Positions 1 to 7,906 are shown, numbered from the stretch's first letter. The stretch is DNA of 64,000 bases from CAVWSM01 sp963757805 (GCA_963757805.1 CAVWSM010000006.1:1116001-1180000); one strand, 5' to 3'. Translations and numbers: made by a program. The notes: generated by a model not told the origin, from the letters alone.

Positions 1-7
1 GGCCTCG

Positions 8-760
8 GTGATGGACGTGCTTCCAGTAGGTGACTCCATCGAACATCGACTCCAAAGGGCCAGAGCCGCGGCCGATGAAGCTCAGCAGGCTGAGGAGCAG
101 GCAGTGCGCGAGGCCGAGGAGGCGAAGGCGCGAAGCGACGAGGCACGTCAGGTTGCCGAGCGGTGTCGCGCGTACGTGCGAGAGGTCGAACGCCAGCAGG
201 CCCAAGAGGTCGACGAGAAGGTCGCTGAGGCGCGGCACGAGGCCGATGCGCGGGTTGAGCGAGCGCGTGCGGCGGCTCAGGCGGACGCCGACAAGGTGGT
301 GCAACGGGCGAAGTCGGAGGCGGATGATCGCGTCACCAAGGCCCGCGAAGAGGCAGAAGCGGCGCAGTCGAAGGCGAAGCAGTCGATGGGTGAGGCGACG
401 GCCAGTCTGGCGGAAGCACGACGGCTGGCCGATGAGGCCACCCAGGCCACGAAGGCGGCCGCCGAGGAGGCTCATCTGCAGGCGGCCCAGCTGACCGCGG
501 ACGCCGAGCGTGAGGCCAGGAGCGCGGATGAACGTGTTGCCGCGGCTGAACAAGTCCGTTCGCGCGCTGCCAACTCTCACCCGCGAGCATCCCGTGATCG
601 GAACGGGCGGAGCCGGACTGCCGAGGTGCTCAAGGAAATGACCCGGGCGGACCTGCTTGAGCTCGCCATGGCCGAAGACATCAAGGGCAGGACGGCCATG
701 AGCAAGGCCGAACTGGTGACCGCGCTCAAGCGGTCAGCCCGCGCCAGCCAACGACGATAA
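8..760 (+). CDS. coiled-coil protein with C-terminal Rho-N/SAP-like segment (5' end may lie outside the window)
   Basis: The product is about 249 residues. Residues 10-190 are almost entirely Ala/Glu/Lys/Arg-rich heptad-like sequence, predicting a long coiled coil. The last 50 residues (LKEMTRADLLELAMAED then MSKAELVTAL) resemble the helix-turn-helix Rho N-terminal/SAP-like module of small actinobacterial proteins. A GTG at 8 and an ATG at 11 are possible starts, but no in-frame stop lies upstream, so the true start may be earlier. Two small genes follow closely, suggesting an operon. The function is not recognised; a structural or nucleic-acid-associated role is only a guess. Confidence 0.7.
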   Translation: MMDVLPVGDSIEHRLQRARAAADEAQQAEEQAVREAEEAKARSDEARQVAERCRAYVREVERQQAQEVDEKVAEARHEADARVERARAAAQADADKVVQRAKSEADDRVTKAREEAEAAQSKAKQSMGEATASLAEARRLADEATQATKAAAEEAHLQAAQLTADAEREARSADERVAAAEQVRSRAANSHPRASRDRNGRSRTAEVLKEMTRADLLELAMAEDIKGRTAMSKAELVTALKRSARASQRR

Positions 761-779
761 CCGGGAGTCGAGGACGATC

Positions 780-959
780 ATGGGTCTGTTTCACAGGAAG
801 AGTCGGTGGGAGCGGCTTATCGAGCCGATCGCCATCGGAGTGACGAGCGCCACCCATCGGGGCGCCGTACGGAGCGGCCTCGCGGCCGCAGGTGCTGCGG
901 TAGGCGTGAGTGTCGCAAGCGCTGTGGTCTCGGCGGTGCGGCGGCGGGACAAGAAGTGA
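780..959 (+). CDS. small glycine/alanine-rich membrane-associated protein (59 aa)
   Basis: ATG at 780 opens a 59-codon frame ending at TGA 957-959. A basic, amphipathic N-terminus (GLFHRKSRWERLIEP) is followed by a Gly/Ala/Val-rich stretch around residues 25-52 that could insert in a membrane, then a basic tail RRRDKK. It starts 19 bp after the coiled-coil gene, and its stop overlaps the GTG start of the next gene, so the three probably form one transcript. No named family is recognised. High third-position GC and the 4-bp overlap support it as a real gene. Confidence 0.6.
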   Translation: MGLFHRKSRWERLIEPIAIGVTSATHRGAVRSGLAAAGAAVGVSVASAVVSAVRRRDKK

Positions 960-1153
960 AGCTGCGCAGCCTCGCGCTGTTCGGTGCGGGGTACGTGCTG
1001 GGCGCCAAGGCAGGACGTGAACGCTATGCGCAGATTGTCGAGGCGGCACAGAAGGCATCGCAGCGGTTCGACGAGCGCAGACGACAACCAGCCAAGTCTT
1101 CTCAGGACATGGCCGACATCGACAGCTTCTTGGCGGAGCCGGGCGGAGAGTAG
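956..1153 (+). CDS. YtxH-like small protein (65 aa)
   Basis: GTG at 956 overlaps the preceding stop by four bases, the usual sign of translational coupling. The 65-residue product begins with a short hydrophobic segment ending GYVLGAKAGRERY, the signature of small actinobacterial YtxH-like proteins, in which a membrane anchor is followed by a basic helical tail. Residues 25-65 are charged and end SFLAEPGGE. The family is often linked to stress or the envelope, but its biochemical role is unknown. Longer upstream starts in this frame would overlap the neighbour and are not preferred. Confidence 0.65.
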   Translation: MKLRSLALFGAGYVLGAKAGRERYAQIVEAAQKASQRFDERRRQPAKSSQDMADIDSFLAEPGGE

Positions 1154-1157
1154 GTCC

Positions 1158-1454
1158 CTATCGGGCGGCGCGGTTGTGCGCACGGCGCTCGTCGCTCGTC
1201 TCCTTGGGATCCGGCTGCTGACCGTCGAAGGATCGGTGCTGCTCATGCCGCAGTCGTTTGGCAGGCCTGCGGACCACCCAACGCCGCCGCGTACGCCGCC
1301 ATCGCGTCACGAACCGAACGCCATCACGACTGGAGTCCGGCCACTCGGGCGCAGGCCCACTCGGAGCCAGCTCGACGCAGGTATCGGCGCGAGACTCGGC
1401 GCATCGGCTCGGCTTCTCGACGAGAGCGTCGAGGACTTGCGTGCACTCGACCAC
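1158..1454 (-). CDS. possible small basic hypothetical protein (98 aa)
   Basis: This minus-strand frame fills most of the 350-bp gap between the YtxH-like gene and tRNA-Gly. Roughly three quarters of its codons end in G or C, lower than clear genes here but above random expectation. The product is Arg-rich in the middle (TRWRRTRRRWVVRRP) and ends ETSDERRAHNRAAR. No family is recognised and no strong ribosome binding site was seen. It could equally be non-coding sequence; nothing else was found in the gap. Confidence 0.3.
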   Translation of the reverse strand: MVECTQVLDALVEKPSRCAESRADTCVELAPSGPAPEWPDSSRDGVRFVTRWRRTRRRWVVRRPAKRLRHEQHRSFDGQQPDPKETSDERRAHNRAAR

Positions 1455-1503
1455 GGATCATGAAGGCAGCGGAACGGCCGCTGACCTGGCGCTTTGTGCA
1501 GCG

Positions 1504-1574
1504 AGCGGGTGACGGGAATCGAACCCGCATGACCAGCTTGGAAGGCTGGGGCTCTACCATTGAGCTACACCCGC
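1504..1574 (-). tRNA. tRNA-Gly (anticodon TCC)
   Basis: Read on the minus strand, the sequence folds as a cloverleaf. The acceptor arms GCGGGTG/CACCCGC pair perfectly (1568-1574 with 1505-1511), the D-arm begins TAGCTCAATGG, the anticodon loop lies in CCTTCCAAG giving TCC, and the T-arm contains GGTTCGATTCC. CCA is not encoded. It is close to and divergent from tRNA-Pro. Confidence 0.95.
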
Positions 1575-1649
1575 GTGGGCGTCGACGAGCGAACCGCCCC
1601 GGCCGGTAAGGGTACGGCATCGCAATCGTCTAGACTGACGCAGGCGCCG

Positions 1650-1725
1650 CGGGGCGTAGCGTAGTGGCTAGCGCACCTGCTTTGGGTGCAGGAGATCGGG
1701 AGTTCGAGTCTCCCCGCCCCGACCA
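1650..1725 (+). tRNA. tRNA-Pro (anticodon TGG)
   Basis: The acceptor arms CGGGGCG (1650-1656) and CGCCCCG (1715-1721) pair perfectly. The anticodon loop is CTTTGGGTG with TGG, and the T-arm is GAGTTCGAGTCTC. The 3' CCA (1723-1725) is encoded. It ends 72 bp upstream of tig. Confidence 0.95.
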
Positions 1726-1797
1726 GCCAAAACCGTACGAGGTCCGACGCCGCGTGCGGTCTTCGTACCTCCACACCCGCCACAGGAGAACGTCAGC

Positions 1798-3108
1798 GTG
1801 AAGAGCGTCGTCGAGAACCTCAACCCGACGCGGGTCCGCCTGAGCGTCGAGACCCCCTTCGAGGAGCTCAAGCCACACCTCGACGAGGCCTACAAGGAGA
1901 TCGCCCAGCAGATCGTCGTTCCCGGCTTCCGCAAGGGCAAGGTGCCGCCGCGCATCATCGACCAGCGGGTCGGCAGGGGCGCCGTGCTGCAGGAGGCGGT
2001 CAACCACGCGCTGCCAGAGCTCTACCAGGCCGCCGTGACCGAGGCCGACGTCCAACCGCTCGGCCAGCCCGAGGTCGATGTCACCGACTTTTCCGAGGGC
2101 GCCGACCTGAAGTTCACCGCCGAGGTCGACATCAAGCCGGACTTCGAGCTGCCCTCCTACCAGGGCGTCGAGGTCTCCGTCGGGGAGGCGTCCGCCACCG
2201 ATGAGGACGTCGACAACCAGCTGGAGTCGCTGCGCGAGCGGTTCGGCTCGCTCGTGACCGTCGAGCGCCCGGCGGCCGACGGCGACCACGTGGTCATCGA
2301 CCTGTCCGCCCACGCCAACGGCGAGAAGATCGAGGACGCGCAGGCGACCGGGCTGTCCTACAAGGTCGGCAGCGGCACCATGATCGACGGCCTCGACGAG
2401 GCGCTCGTGGGGCTCTCGGCCGGGGACTCCGCGACGTTCGAGACCTCGCTGCTCGGTGAGCACACCGGCGAGCAGGTCCTGTGCGACGTCACCGTCACCT
2501 CGGTCAAGGAGCAGGAGCTGCCCGAGCTCGACGACGAGTTCGCCCAGATGGCCAGCGAGTTCGACACGCTCGATGAGCTGCGTGCCGACCTGCGGGAGCG
2601 GGTGATCCGCCTCAAGCGGCTCGAGCAGGCCGTCGAGGCCCGGGACAAGGCGCTGGCCGCGCTCCTCGAGCAGACCGAGATCCCGCTGCCCGAGAAGTTC
2701 ATCGAAGCCCAGATCGCCGACCACTTCTCCGGTGGTGAGCACGGCGAGGAGGGGCACCGCGACGAGGTCGAGGCCGACGTCGCCCGCTCGATCAAGACCC
2801 AGTTCATCCTCGACGAGATCGCCAAGCGCGAAGAGCTCCAGGTCGGTCAGGACGAGCTGACGCAGTACGTCATCCAGCGCGCGGCGCAGTCGCGCATCGA
2901 CCCCAACGCCTTCGCGCAGCAGGTTGTCGAGGCCGGCAACCTGCCGATGCTGCTCGCCGAGGTCCGCCGGGCCAAGGCACTCGCGCTCGTCGTCGAGGGC
3001 GCCAAGGTCGTCGACCCGTCCGGCGAGGTCATCCCCCTGGAGCGGCTCCAGGAGGACGGCACCCTCGAGGAGGCCGTCATGACCACCGAGCCAGCCACGG
3101 AGAGCTGA
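1798..3108 (+). CDS. tig: trigger factor
   Basis: A cytoplasmic ribosome-bound chaperone and peptidyl-prolyl isomerase that shelters nascent chains. The 436-residue product has the N-terminal ribosome-docking domain with the signature GFRKGKVPPRII near residues 44-55, a central FKBP-like isomerase domain (about 155-240) and the C-terminal helical cradle. The GTG start at 1798 gives the usual N-terminus VKSVVENLNPTRVRL. It lies upstream of the clpP-clpX group, as in many bacteria, but here a VOC gene and two further genes intervene. Its last 145 bp occur a second time at 3800-3944. Confidence 0.97.
   Translation: MKSVVENLNPTRVRLSVETPFEELKPHLDEAYKEIAQQIVVPGFRKGKVPPRIIDQRVGRGAVLQEAVNHALPELYQAAVTEADVQPLGQPEVDVTDFSEGADLKFTAEVDIKPDFELPSYQGVEVSVGEASATDEDVDNQLESLRERFGSLVTVERPAADGDHVVIDLSAHANGEKIEDAQATGLSYKVGSGTMIDGLDEALVGLSAGDSATFETSLLGEHTGEQVLCDVTVTSVKEQELPELDDEFAQMASEFDTLDELRADLRERVIRLKRLEQAVEARDKALAALLEQTEIPLPEKFIEAQIADHFSGGEHGEEGHRDEVEADVARSIKTQFILDEIAKREELQVGQDELTQYVIQRAAQSRIDPNAFAQQVVEAGNLPMLLAEVRRAKALALVVEGAKVVDPSGEVIPLERLQEDGTLEEAVMTTEPATES
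2964..3108 (+). repeat. tig 3'-end direct repeat, copy 1 (inside intact tig)
   Basis: These 145 bp encode the last residues of trigger factor and recur at 3800-3944 with only two substitutions seen by eye (C/G near 2984 and G/C near 3021). Similarity starts at CCGCCGGGCC and stops exactly after the tig stop codon. The two copies flank the VOC gene in direct orientation, 836 bp apart. Confidence 0.95.
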
Positions 3109-3642
3109 CCGCGCAGCCTTCCCGCGACCTCGCGCGCTAGACGTGCGGTTTCGGCCACCAAGTCGGTCTGCGGCGCACGTACAACGCGCGAGGTCGGGTG
3201 CTGCCGCCCTACCCTCCGCCCACTCCCGCGCCGCGTCGTCCTTGGGAATGAGCGGCTTCGTGCCGCGCGCCTTGATCTCCTGCACCGCCCACGAGTTGCC
3301 GTCTGGGTCACGGAAGCCGAAGAAGGTACCGCCGTCGCCCTCGGCGAACACGGTGATCTCGTCGACCTCGACCCCCCGATCGAGCAGCTCCTGCCGCGCG
3401 GCGTGCGCATCGGCCACGACGAGCTGCAGCGACTTCATCGACCCGGGCTCCATCTGCCGCTGCGCTGGTAGGTCGCCGAACACGATCGAGCATCCCGAGC
3501 CCGGCGGCGTGAGCTGCGTGACGTGCATGTGCTCGTTCTCCGTGTCGTGATCGAGGTGGAAGCCCACTCCGTCGCGATAGAACGCGATCGAGCGCTCGAT
3601 GTCGCTCACCGGAAGCACGACGACTTCCAGAGTCCAGTCCAT
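3109..3642 (-). CDS. VOC (glyoxalase/bleomycin-resistance) family protein, 3' end unresolved
   Basis: ATG at 3642 opens a VOC fold: MDWTLEVVVLPVSDIERS, then FYRDGVGFHLD, a metal-ligand-like H/E pattern, and FFGFRDPDGNSWAVQEI near residues 110-127. Members bind a divalent metal and act on or sequester small molecules; the substrate here is unknown. The domain is complete by about residue 127, but the frame has no stop afterwards. It runs through a basic tail and then antisense through tig as far as 1630. The end given is simply the tig boundary. Either the original stop was lost when the segment was inserted or a base is missing. The gene sits between two copies of the tig 3' end. Confidence 0.6.
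3125..3196. repeat. 12-bp inverted repeat after tig
   Basis: CGACCTCGCGCG (3125-3136) is repeated as its exact reverse complement at 3185-3196, with 48 bases between. It lies between tig and the convergent VOC gene and could form a stem that helps termination, or mark the edge of the inserted segment. Confidence 0.5.
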
Positions 3643-3761
3643 GGGTGTGCCCTCCCTAGGCGTGGCTGCGAGTGTCCCGCATAGGTCGTTGCAGATGCCA
3701 TCTTCTCGACGCGCCGCACAACCTTTCGTCACCAGCATCCCTCGCTGGGCGGCACCACTGC

Positions 3762-3782
3762 GCCAGCAGCGAACGAACGCCC
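3762..3782. repeat. 21-bp interspersed repeat, copy 1
   Basis: The 21-mer beginning GCCAGCAGCGAACG and ending AACGCCC is identical to 6427-6447. Each copy is followed by a similar CGCTGGCTGCC arm, so each can form an imperfect hairpin of about 45 nt. Copy 1 lies just before the duplicated tig end; copy 2 lies just before the first clpP. The 325-bp gap 3643-3967 otherwise holds only the second tig-end copy and the promoter of the next gene. Confidence 0.75.
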
Positions 3783-3799
3783 CCAGGCGCCGCTGGCTG

Positions 3800-3944
3800 C
3801 CGCCGGGCCAAGGCACTGGCGCTCGTCGTCGAGGGCGCCAAGGTCGTCGACCCCTCCGGCGAGGTCATCCCCCTGGAGCGGCTCCAGGAGGACGGCACCC
3901 TCGAGGAGGCCGTCATGACCACCGAGCCAGCCACGGAGAGCTGA
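3800..3944 (+). pseudogene. duplicated 3' fragment of tig (copy 2)
   Basis: About 99% identical to 2964-3108, including the stop codon, but with no upstream tig sequence. It is therefore a 5'-truncated, non-functional copy. With copy 1 it brackets the VOC gene as direct repeats, as expected after single-crossover integration of a DNA circle carrying this segment, or after a local duplication. Confidence 0.9.
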
Positions 3945-3967
3945 GGCTGAGGGTCGCCCCGAGCCCC

Positions 3968-3973
3968 TAGGCT
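3968..3973 (+). promoter_or_regulatory. -10 element of a leaderless promoter
   Basis: TAGGCT ends seven bases before the GTG at 3981. This spacing puts transcription start at or next to the start codon, and no Shine-Dalgarno sequence is present, which supports the chosen start. Confidence 0.55.
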
Positions 3974-3980
3974 CGCGGGC

Positions 3981-5525
3981 GTGGGAGCCGTGCGGCTTGC
4001 CGAGCCGCTCACGGGGTTGTCGCGGATCGCCGACATCGGGTTCGGGCTCGAGATTGGTTCGGCGTTACGGTCGTGCGTGCTGGCGACTCACCTCGCTCGC
4101 TCGCTCGACCTGCCCGACGACGACGTACGCGCTGCCTTCTACACCGCGCTGCTGCACCATGTCGGCTGCGTCGGGTACGCCCATGAGACGGCCCAGCTCT
4201 TCGGCGACGAGCTGCTTGCCAACATCGCGGGCGGCCGCACCGACGCCGCGTCCACGAGGGACCTGTTCGCCACCTTCCTGCCCACGCTGACACGGGGGAA
4301 GCCGCCCCTCGAGCGGGCTCGCGTTTCGGTTGCAGCCCTGACGAAAGGCGCCAGCTGGGGCGCGGCCTACACGACCACCGCGTGCGAAGTGGGCCGTGAT
4401 GCGGCCCGGCGCCTGCTCCTTCCGGAGAACGTCCAGTCCAGCGTGTTCCACGTGTACGACCTGTGGCGCGGCAAGGCACGTCCGGACGAGCTGAGCGGCG
4501 ACGACATCCCGGTGGGTGCACGGATCGCGCGGCTGACCGGCGTCGCCGTCATCTTCGAGTCGATCGGCGGTCCAGACATGGCCGTCCAAGCCGTACGACG
4601 ACGAGCAGGCGGCATGCTCGACCCTGGCCTGGCGGACAGATTCGCGAACCACGCCACCGAGTGGTTCGCCCACCTCGCAGAAAGCGACACGCGCACCGCC
4701 GTACTCGACCTCGAACCCCAACCAGTCGTGATGGTGCCGGACATCCGGATGGTCGCCGAGGTCTTCGCGGACCTGGTCGACCTCAAGAGCCCCTACCTGC
4801 TTGGCCATTCGCGAGCGGTAGCCACCCTCGGTCGCGGTGCCGCCGATCTGATCGGCCTGCCCGCTGTGACCCGTACCGATCTGGACATTGCCGGACTCCT
4901 GCATGACGTCGGCCGGGTGGCCATCTCCAACGCCGTGTGGGACAAGCCCGGACCGCTCAGCACCGACGAGTGGGAGCTCGTACGGCTGCACCCGTATCAC
5001 TCGGAGCGCATCCTCGCTGGTTCGTCGGCGCTGGCGCCTGTGGCACCGCTCGCCGGCCGGCATCACGAGCGGTTGGACGGCACGGGTTATCACCGCGGCG
5101 CCACGGCTGAGGACCTGTCCACTTCGGCCAGGATCCTCGCGGCCGCCGACTGCTACCGGACCCTCACCGAGCCACGACCACACCGAGCAGCACTCGAGCC
5201 CGAGCACGCAACGCAGCACCTCCTCGACCAAGCGGCCAATGGCACCCTGGACATGGACGCCGTGCGGGCCGTCCTCAGCGTCGCGGGACATTCGCCGCCC
5301 ATCACCGGTCCACGACGGCCCAACGGACTGTCCGACCGTGAGGTCGAGGTGCTGGCACTGGTGGCGCGCGGCCTCAGCAATACCGAGATCGCCAGTCGGC
5401 TGGTCATCTCCCGGCGTACGGCCGAGCACCACGTACAGCACATCTACGCGAAGCTCGGCGTTTCAAGCCGCGCCGCGGTCACCCTGTTCGCGGTCGAGCA
5501 CCACCTTCTCGGCAGGGATGGGTAG
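3981..5525 (+). CDS. HD-GYP-like phosphohydrolase domain fused to a LuxR-type DNA-binding domain
   Basis: The 514-residue product has an N-terminal degenerate HD region (LLHHVGCVGY near 53-62) and a second, fuller HD domain: GHSRAVATLG, LLHDVGRVAIS, LHPYHSER and HHERLDGTGYHRG. The last motif is the HD-GYP signature with GYH in place of GYP. Residues 450-510 form a LuxR/GerE helix-turn-helix (LSDREVEVLALVARGLSNTEIASRL). HD-GYP proteins hydrolyse cyclic dinucleotides or act as sensors. Coupling to GerE suggests a ligand-controlled transcription factor, but substrate and targets are unknown. The alpha/beta hydrolase gene follows 64 bp downstream and is a candidate target. Confidence 0.8.
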   Translation: MGAVRLAEPLTGLSRIADIGFGLEIGSALRSCVLATHLARSLDLPDDDVRAAFYTALLHHVGCVGYAHETAQLFGDELLANIAGGRTDAASTRDLFATFLPTLTRGKPPLERARVSVAALTKGASWGAAYTTTACEVGRDAARRLLLPENVQSSVFHVYDLWRGKARPDELSGDDIPVGARIARLTGVAVIFESIGGPDMAVQAVRRRAGGMLDPGLADRFANHATEWFAHLAESDTRTAVLDLEPQPVVMVPDIRMVAEVFADLVDLKSPYLLGHSRAVATLGRGAADLIGLPAVTRTDLDIAGLLHDVGRVAISNAVWDKPGPLSTDEWELVRLHPYHSERILAGSSALAPVAPLAGRHHERLDGTGYHRGATAEDLSTSARILAAADCYRTLTEPRPHRAALEPEHATQHLLDQAANGTLDMDAVRAVLSVAGHSPPITGPRRPNGLSDREVEVLALVARGLSNTEIASRLVISRRTAEHHVQHIYAKLGVSSRAAVTLFAVEHHLLGRDG

Positions 5526-5589
5526 CTGTACCGATGCGGGCGTGGCGCGAGCGGCGCCAGCCTGATGCTCTCCACGAGGGGAGCGCGCA

Positions 5590-6414
5590 ATGACCGAGAC
5601 AGTCCAACCGACCAGAACATCCGTGGTGTCCGCCGATGGCACCGAGATCGCCGTCTTCGCCTCCGGCGAGGGAAGGCCGCTCGTGGTCGTGCACGGCACC
5701 ACGTCCGACCACACGACCTGGCGTCTTGCGACGTCGCTGCTCGAGCGTGAGGTGACGGTGTACGCCGTGGACCGCCGCGGCCGCGGTGGAAGTGGTGACA
5801 GTGCTGACTACTCCCTCGCAAAGGAATACGAGGACGTCGCCGCAGTGGTCGACTGGGCGGCCGAGACGTTCGGCGCACCCGTCGACCTGTTCGGCCACTC
5901 GTACGGCGGCAACGTCGCCTTCGGCGCTGCCCTCCGGACTCCGAACATCCGCAAGCTTGCTCTCTATGAAGGCTGGCCGGTCCCGAACGTCGCGCACCGC
6001 ACGCTCCCACACGGGCAACTCGAGCACCTCGAGTCGTTGCTCGCGCAGGGCAGACCCGAGCAGATGCTGGAGCTCTTCTATCGCGACATGGTGAGGATGT
6101 CCCAGCGCGAGATCGACTCCATCAAGTCGGGGCCGACCTGGCTGGCACGGGTGGCCGCGGCCCACACCGTTCCTCGCGAGATACGCGCCTTCGGCGGACA
6201 GGCCTTCGATGCTCGCTGGGCAGCCCAGATCCTCGTACCCGTCCTGCTGCTCGTTGGAGGGGACAGTCCCGCAGAGATACAGGCCGACCCGGACGTGGTC
6301 TCCGACGCGCTTCCAGACGCGACCATGCACGTGCTCGCCAGCCAGGCGCACATGGCTCACCTGACCGACCCGTACACGTTCGCGGCTGCGATTCTGGCGT
6401 TCCTGCGCGACTGA
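5590..6414 (+). CDS. alpha/beta hydrolase
   Basis: A 274-residue soluble alpha/beta-hydrolase. The oxyanion region is VVVHGTTSDHTTW (about 37-49), the nucleophile elbow is GHSYGG (about 105-110), and a late His in LASQAHMAHL can complete the triad. The specific substrate cannot be read from sequence. ATG 5590 is preceded by GAGGGGAGCGC, a fair ribosome binding site. It follows the HD/LuxR regulator in the same direction and may be regulated by it. Confidence 0.85.
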   Translation: MTETVQPTRTSVVSADGTEIAVFASGEGRPLVVVHGTTSDHTTWRLATSLLEREVTVYAVDRRGRGGSGDSADYSLAKEYEDVAAVVDWAAETFGAPVDLFGHSYGGNVAFGAALRTPNIRKLALYEGWPVPNVAHRTLPHGQLEHLESLLAQGRPEQMLELFYRDMVRMSQREIDSIKSGPTWLARVAAAHTVPREIRAFGGQAFDARWAAQILVPVLLLVGGDSPAEIQADPDVVSDALPDATMHVLASQAHMAHLTDPYTFAAAILAFLRD

Positions 6415-6426
6415 GCGCAGTTCTCT

Positions 6427-6447
6427 GCCAGCAGCGAACGAACGCCC
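6427..6447. repeat. 21-bp interspersed repeat, copy 2
   Basis: Identical over 21 bases to 3762-3782 and followed by GTCGCTGGCTGCC, so it forms a similar imperfect hairpin. It lies between the hydrolase stop and the first clpP, where it may act as a terminator or leader structure. Confidence 0.75.
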
Positions 6448-6513
6448 GAAGGGGTCGCTGGCTGCCTACTGTCGAAGGGAGGACGTATCCCGACCGGTAG
6501 GCAGGTGACACTT

Positions 6514-7122
6514 GTGACCACGCTTCGCACCGACGCTCCCACGCAGGCGACCGGGCTCGACGAGCACATCTACAACCGGCTGCTTCGCGAGCGGATCATC
6601 TTCCTCGGCTCCGAGGTCCGCGACGATAATGCCAATGCCATCTGTGGGCAGATGCTGCTGCTCAACGCCGAGGACCCTGACAAGGACATCTACCTCTATA
6701 TCAACTCCCCAGGTGGCTCGGTGACGGCCGGCATGGCCGTCTACGACACCATGCGCTTCGTCACCAACGACGTCGCCACTGTGGCCATGGGTTTCGCGGC
6801 GTCGATGGGCCAGTTCCTGCTCTCGGCGGGCACCCCCGGCAAGAGGTACGCGCTGCCGCACTCGCGCATAGTCATGCACCAGCCACTTGGTGGCATCCAG
6901 GGCGCCGCATCGGACATCAAGATCCAGGCCGAGCAGATGATCCACGTCAAGAAGCAGATGGCCGAGCTCACGGCCCTGCACGCCGGCCGCACGATCGAGG
7001 AGATCGAGCGCGACTCGGACCGCGACCAGTGGTTTACCGCCGCCGAGGCGAGGGACTACGGCCTTATCGATGCGGTCGTCGCCAGTGCCTCGGAGGTGGG
7101 TAATGGGCACCCTGCGCCGTGA
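6514..7122 (+). CDS. clpP: ATP-dependent Clp protease proteolytic subunit (first of three)
   Basis: A 202-residue ClpP serine peptidase subunit that forms heptameric rings and degrades substrates fed by ClpX or ClpC. The catalytic Ser lies in MGFAASMGQ, His in PHSRIVMHQP and Asp in ERDSDRD. GTG 6514 is chosen because AGGTGA lies five bases upstream, matching the site before the next paralogue; GTG 6505 is possible. The protein is nearly identical through its core to the second ClpP, indicating recent tandem duplication. It differs mainly at the N-terminus and the C-terminal tail. Confidence 0.93.
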   Translation: MTTLRTDAPTQATGLDEHIYNRLLRERIIFLGSEVRDDNANAICGQMLLLNAEDPDKDIYLYINSPGGSVTAGMAVYDTMRFVTNDVATVAMGFAASMGQFLLSAGTPGKRYALPHSRIVMHQPLGGIQGAASDIKIQAEQMIHVKKQMAELTALHAGRTIEEIERDSDRDQWFTAAEARDYGLIDAVVASASEVGNGHPAP

Positions 7123-7212
7123 GCGAACAGCGGTAGGTCCGGGATGGTCGCGTCCGGGGTTGTGGTTAGGGTCAATAAGCAACGACTCCTTCCAGCCCCA
7201 AGCAGGTGAACC

Positions 7213-7857
7213 GTGAGCACCCTCGAGACGCCACGCCTCGTCGTTCCGAGCCCGGAGCTGCGCGCGCCAGCGCCCGCCGGGCCGATGGGCCTCGACGACC
7301 ACATCTACAACAGGCTGCTTCGCGAGCGGATCATCTTCCTCGGCGCCGAGGTCCGCGACGAGAATGCCAATGCCATCTGTGCGCAGATGCTGCTGCTCAA
7401 CGCCGAGGATCCCGACAAGGACATCTACCTCTACATCAACTCCCCAGGTGGCTCGGTGACCGCCGGCATGGCGATCTACGACACCATGCAGTACGTCACC
7501 AACGACGTCGCCACGGTGGCTATGGGCCTGGCTGCGTCGATGGGCCAGTTCCTGCTGTGCGCCGGCACCAAGGGCAAGCGCTACGCCCTGCCGCACTCGC
7601 GGATCATGATGCACCAGCCGTCGGGCGGCCTCGGCGGATCGGCGTCCGACATCAAGATTCAGGCCGAGCAGATGATCTACGTCAAGCAGCAGATGGCCGA
7701 GCTCATCGCCAATCACACGGGGCGTCAGGTCGATGAGATCGAGCACGACTCCGACCGCGACCGCTGGTTCACGGCGTCCGAGGCGCAGGCCTACGGCATG
7801 GTCGACCAGGTCGTCCGCAGCGCCTCCCAGGTCTCCGAGGGTGGCGGGATCGCCTGA
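7213..7857 (+). CDS. clpP: ATP-dependent Clp protease proteolytic subunit (second of three)
   Basis: A 214-residue ClpP with the complete triad (Ser in MGLAASMGQ, His in PHSRIMMHQP, Asp in EHDSDRD). It has a Pro/Ala-rich N-terminal extension before GLDDHIYNRLL. It shares long DNA stretches of about 90% identity with 6514-7122, from IYNRLLRERIIFLG onward. The 90-bp spacer contains AGGTGA before GTG 7213. Actinobacteria normally need ClpP1 and ClpP2 together; this and the first gene are both of one type, the third of the other. Confidence 0.95.
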   Translation: MSTLETPRLVVPSPELRAPAPAGPMGLDDHIYNRLLRERIIFLGAEVRDENANAICAQMLLLNAEDPDKDIYLYINSPGGSVTAGMAIYDTMQYVTNDVATVAMGLAASMGQFLLCAGTKGKRYALPHSRIMMHQPSGGLGGSASDIKIQAEQMIYVKQQMAELIANHTGRQVDEIEHDSDRDRWFTASEAQAYGMVDQVVRSASQVSEGGGIA

Positions 7858-7906
7858 TCGCCGATGCTCCTGCCCGCTGACTCAATTTCGTTTGGAGAGC
7901 CCGCAC

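Noticed and set aside
1630..3642. 2-kb open minus-strand frame running from the VOC gene through tig in antisense
   Set aside because: Antisense frames of GC-rich genes are often stop-free. The sequence after the VOC domain is the mirror of the tig codons and resembles no protein.
6505..6513. GTG 6505 as start of the first clpP
   Set aside because: Spacing to the AGGTGA site favours GTG 6514, matching the layout of the second copy.
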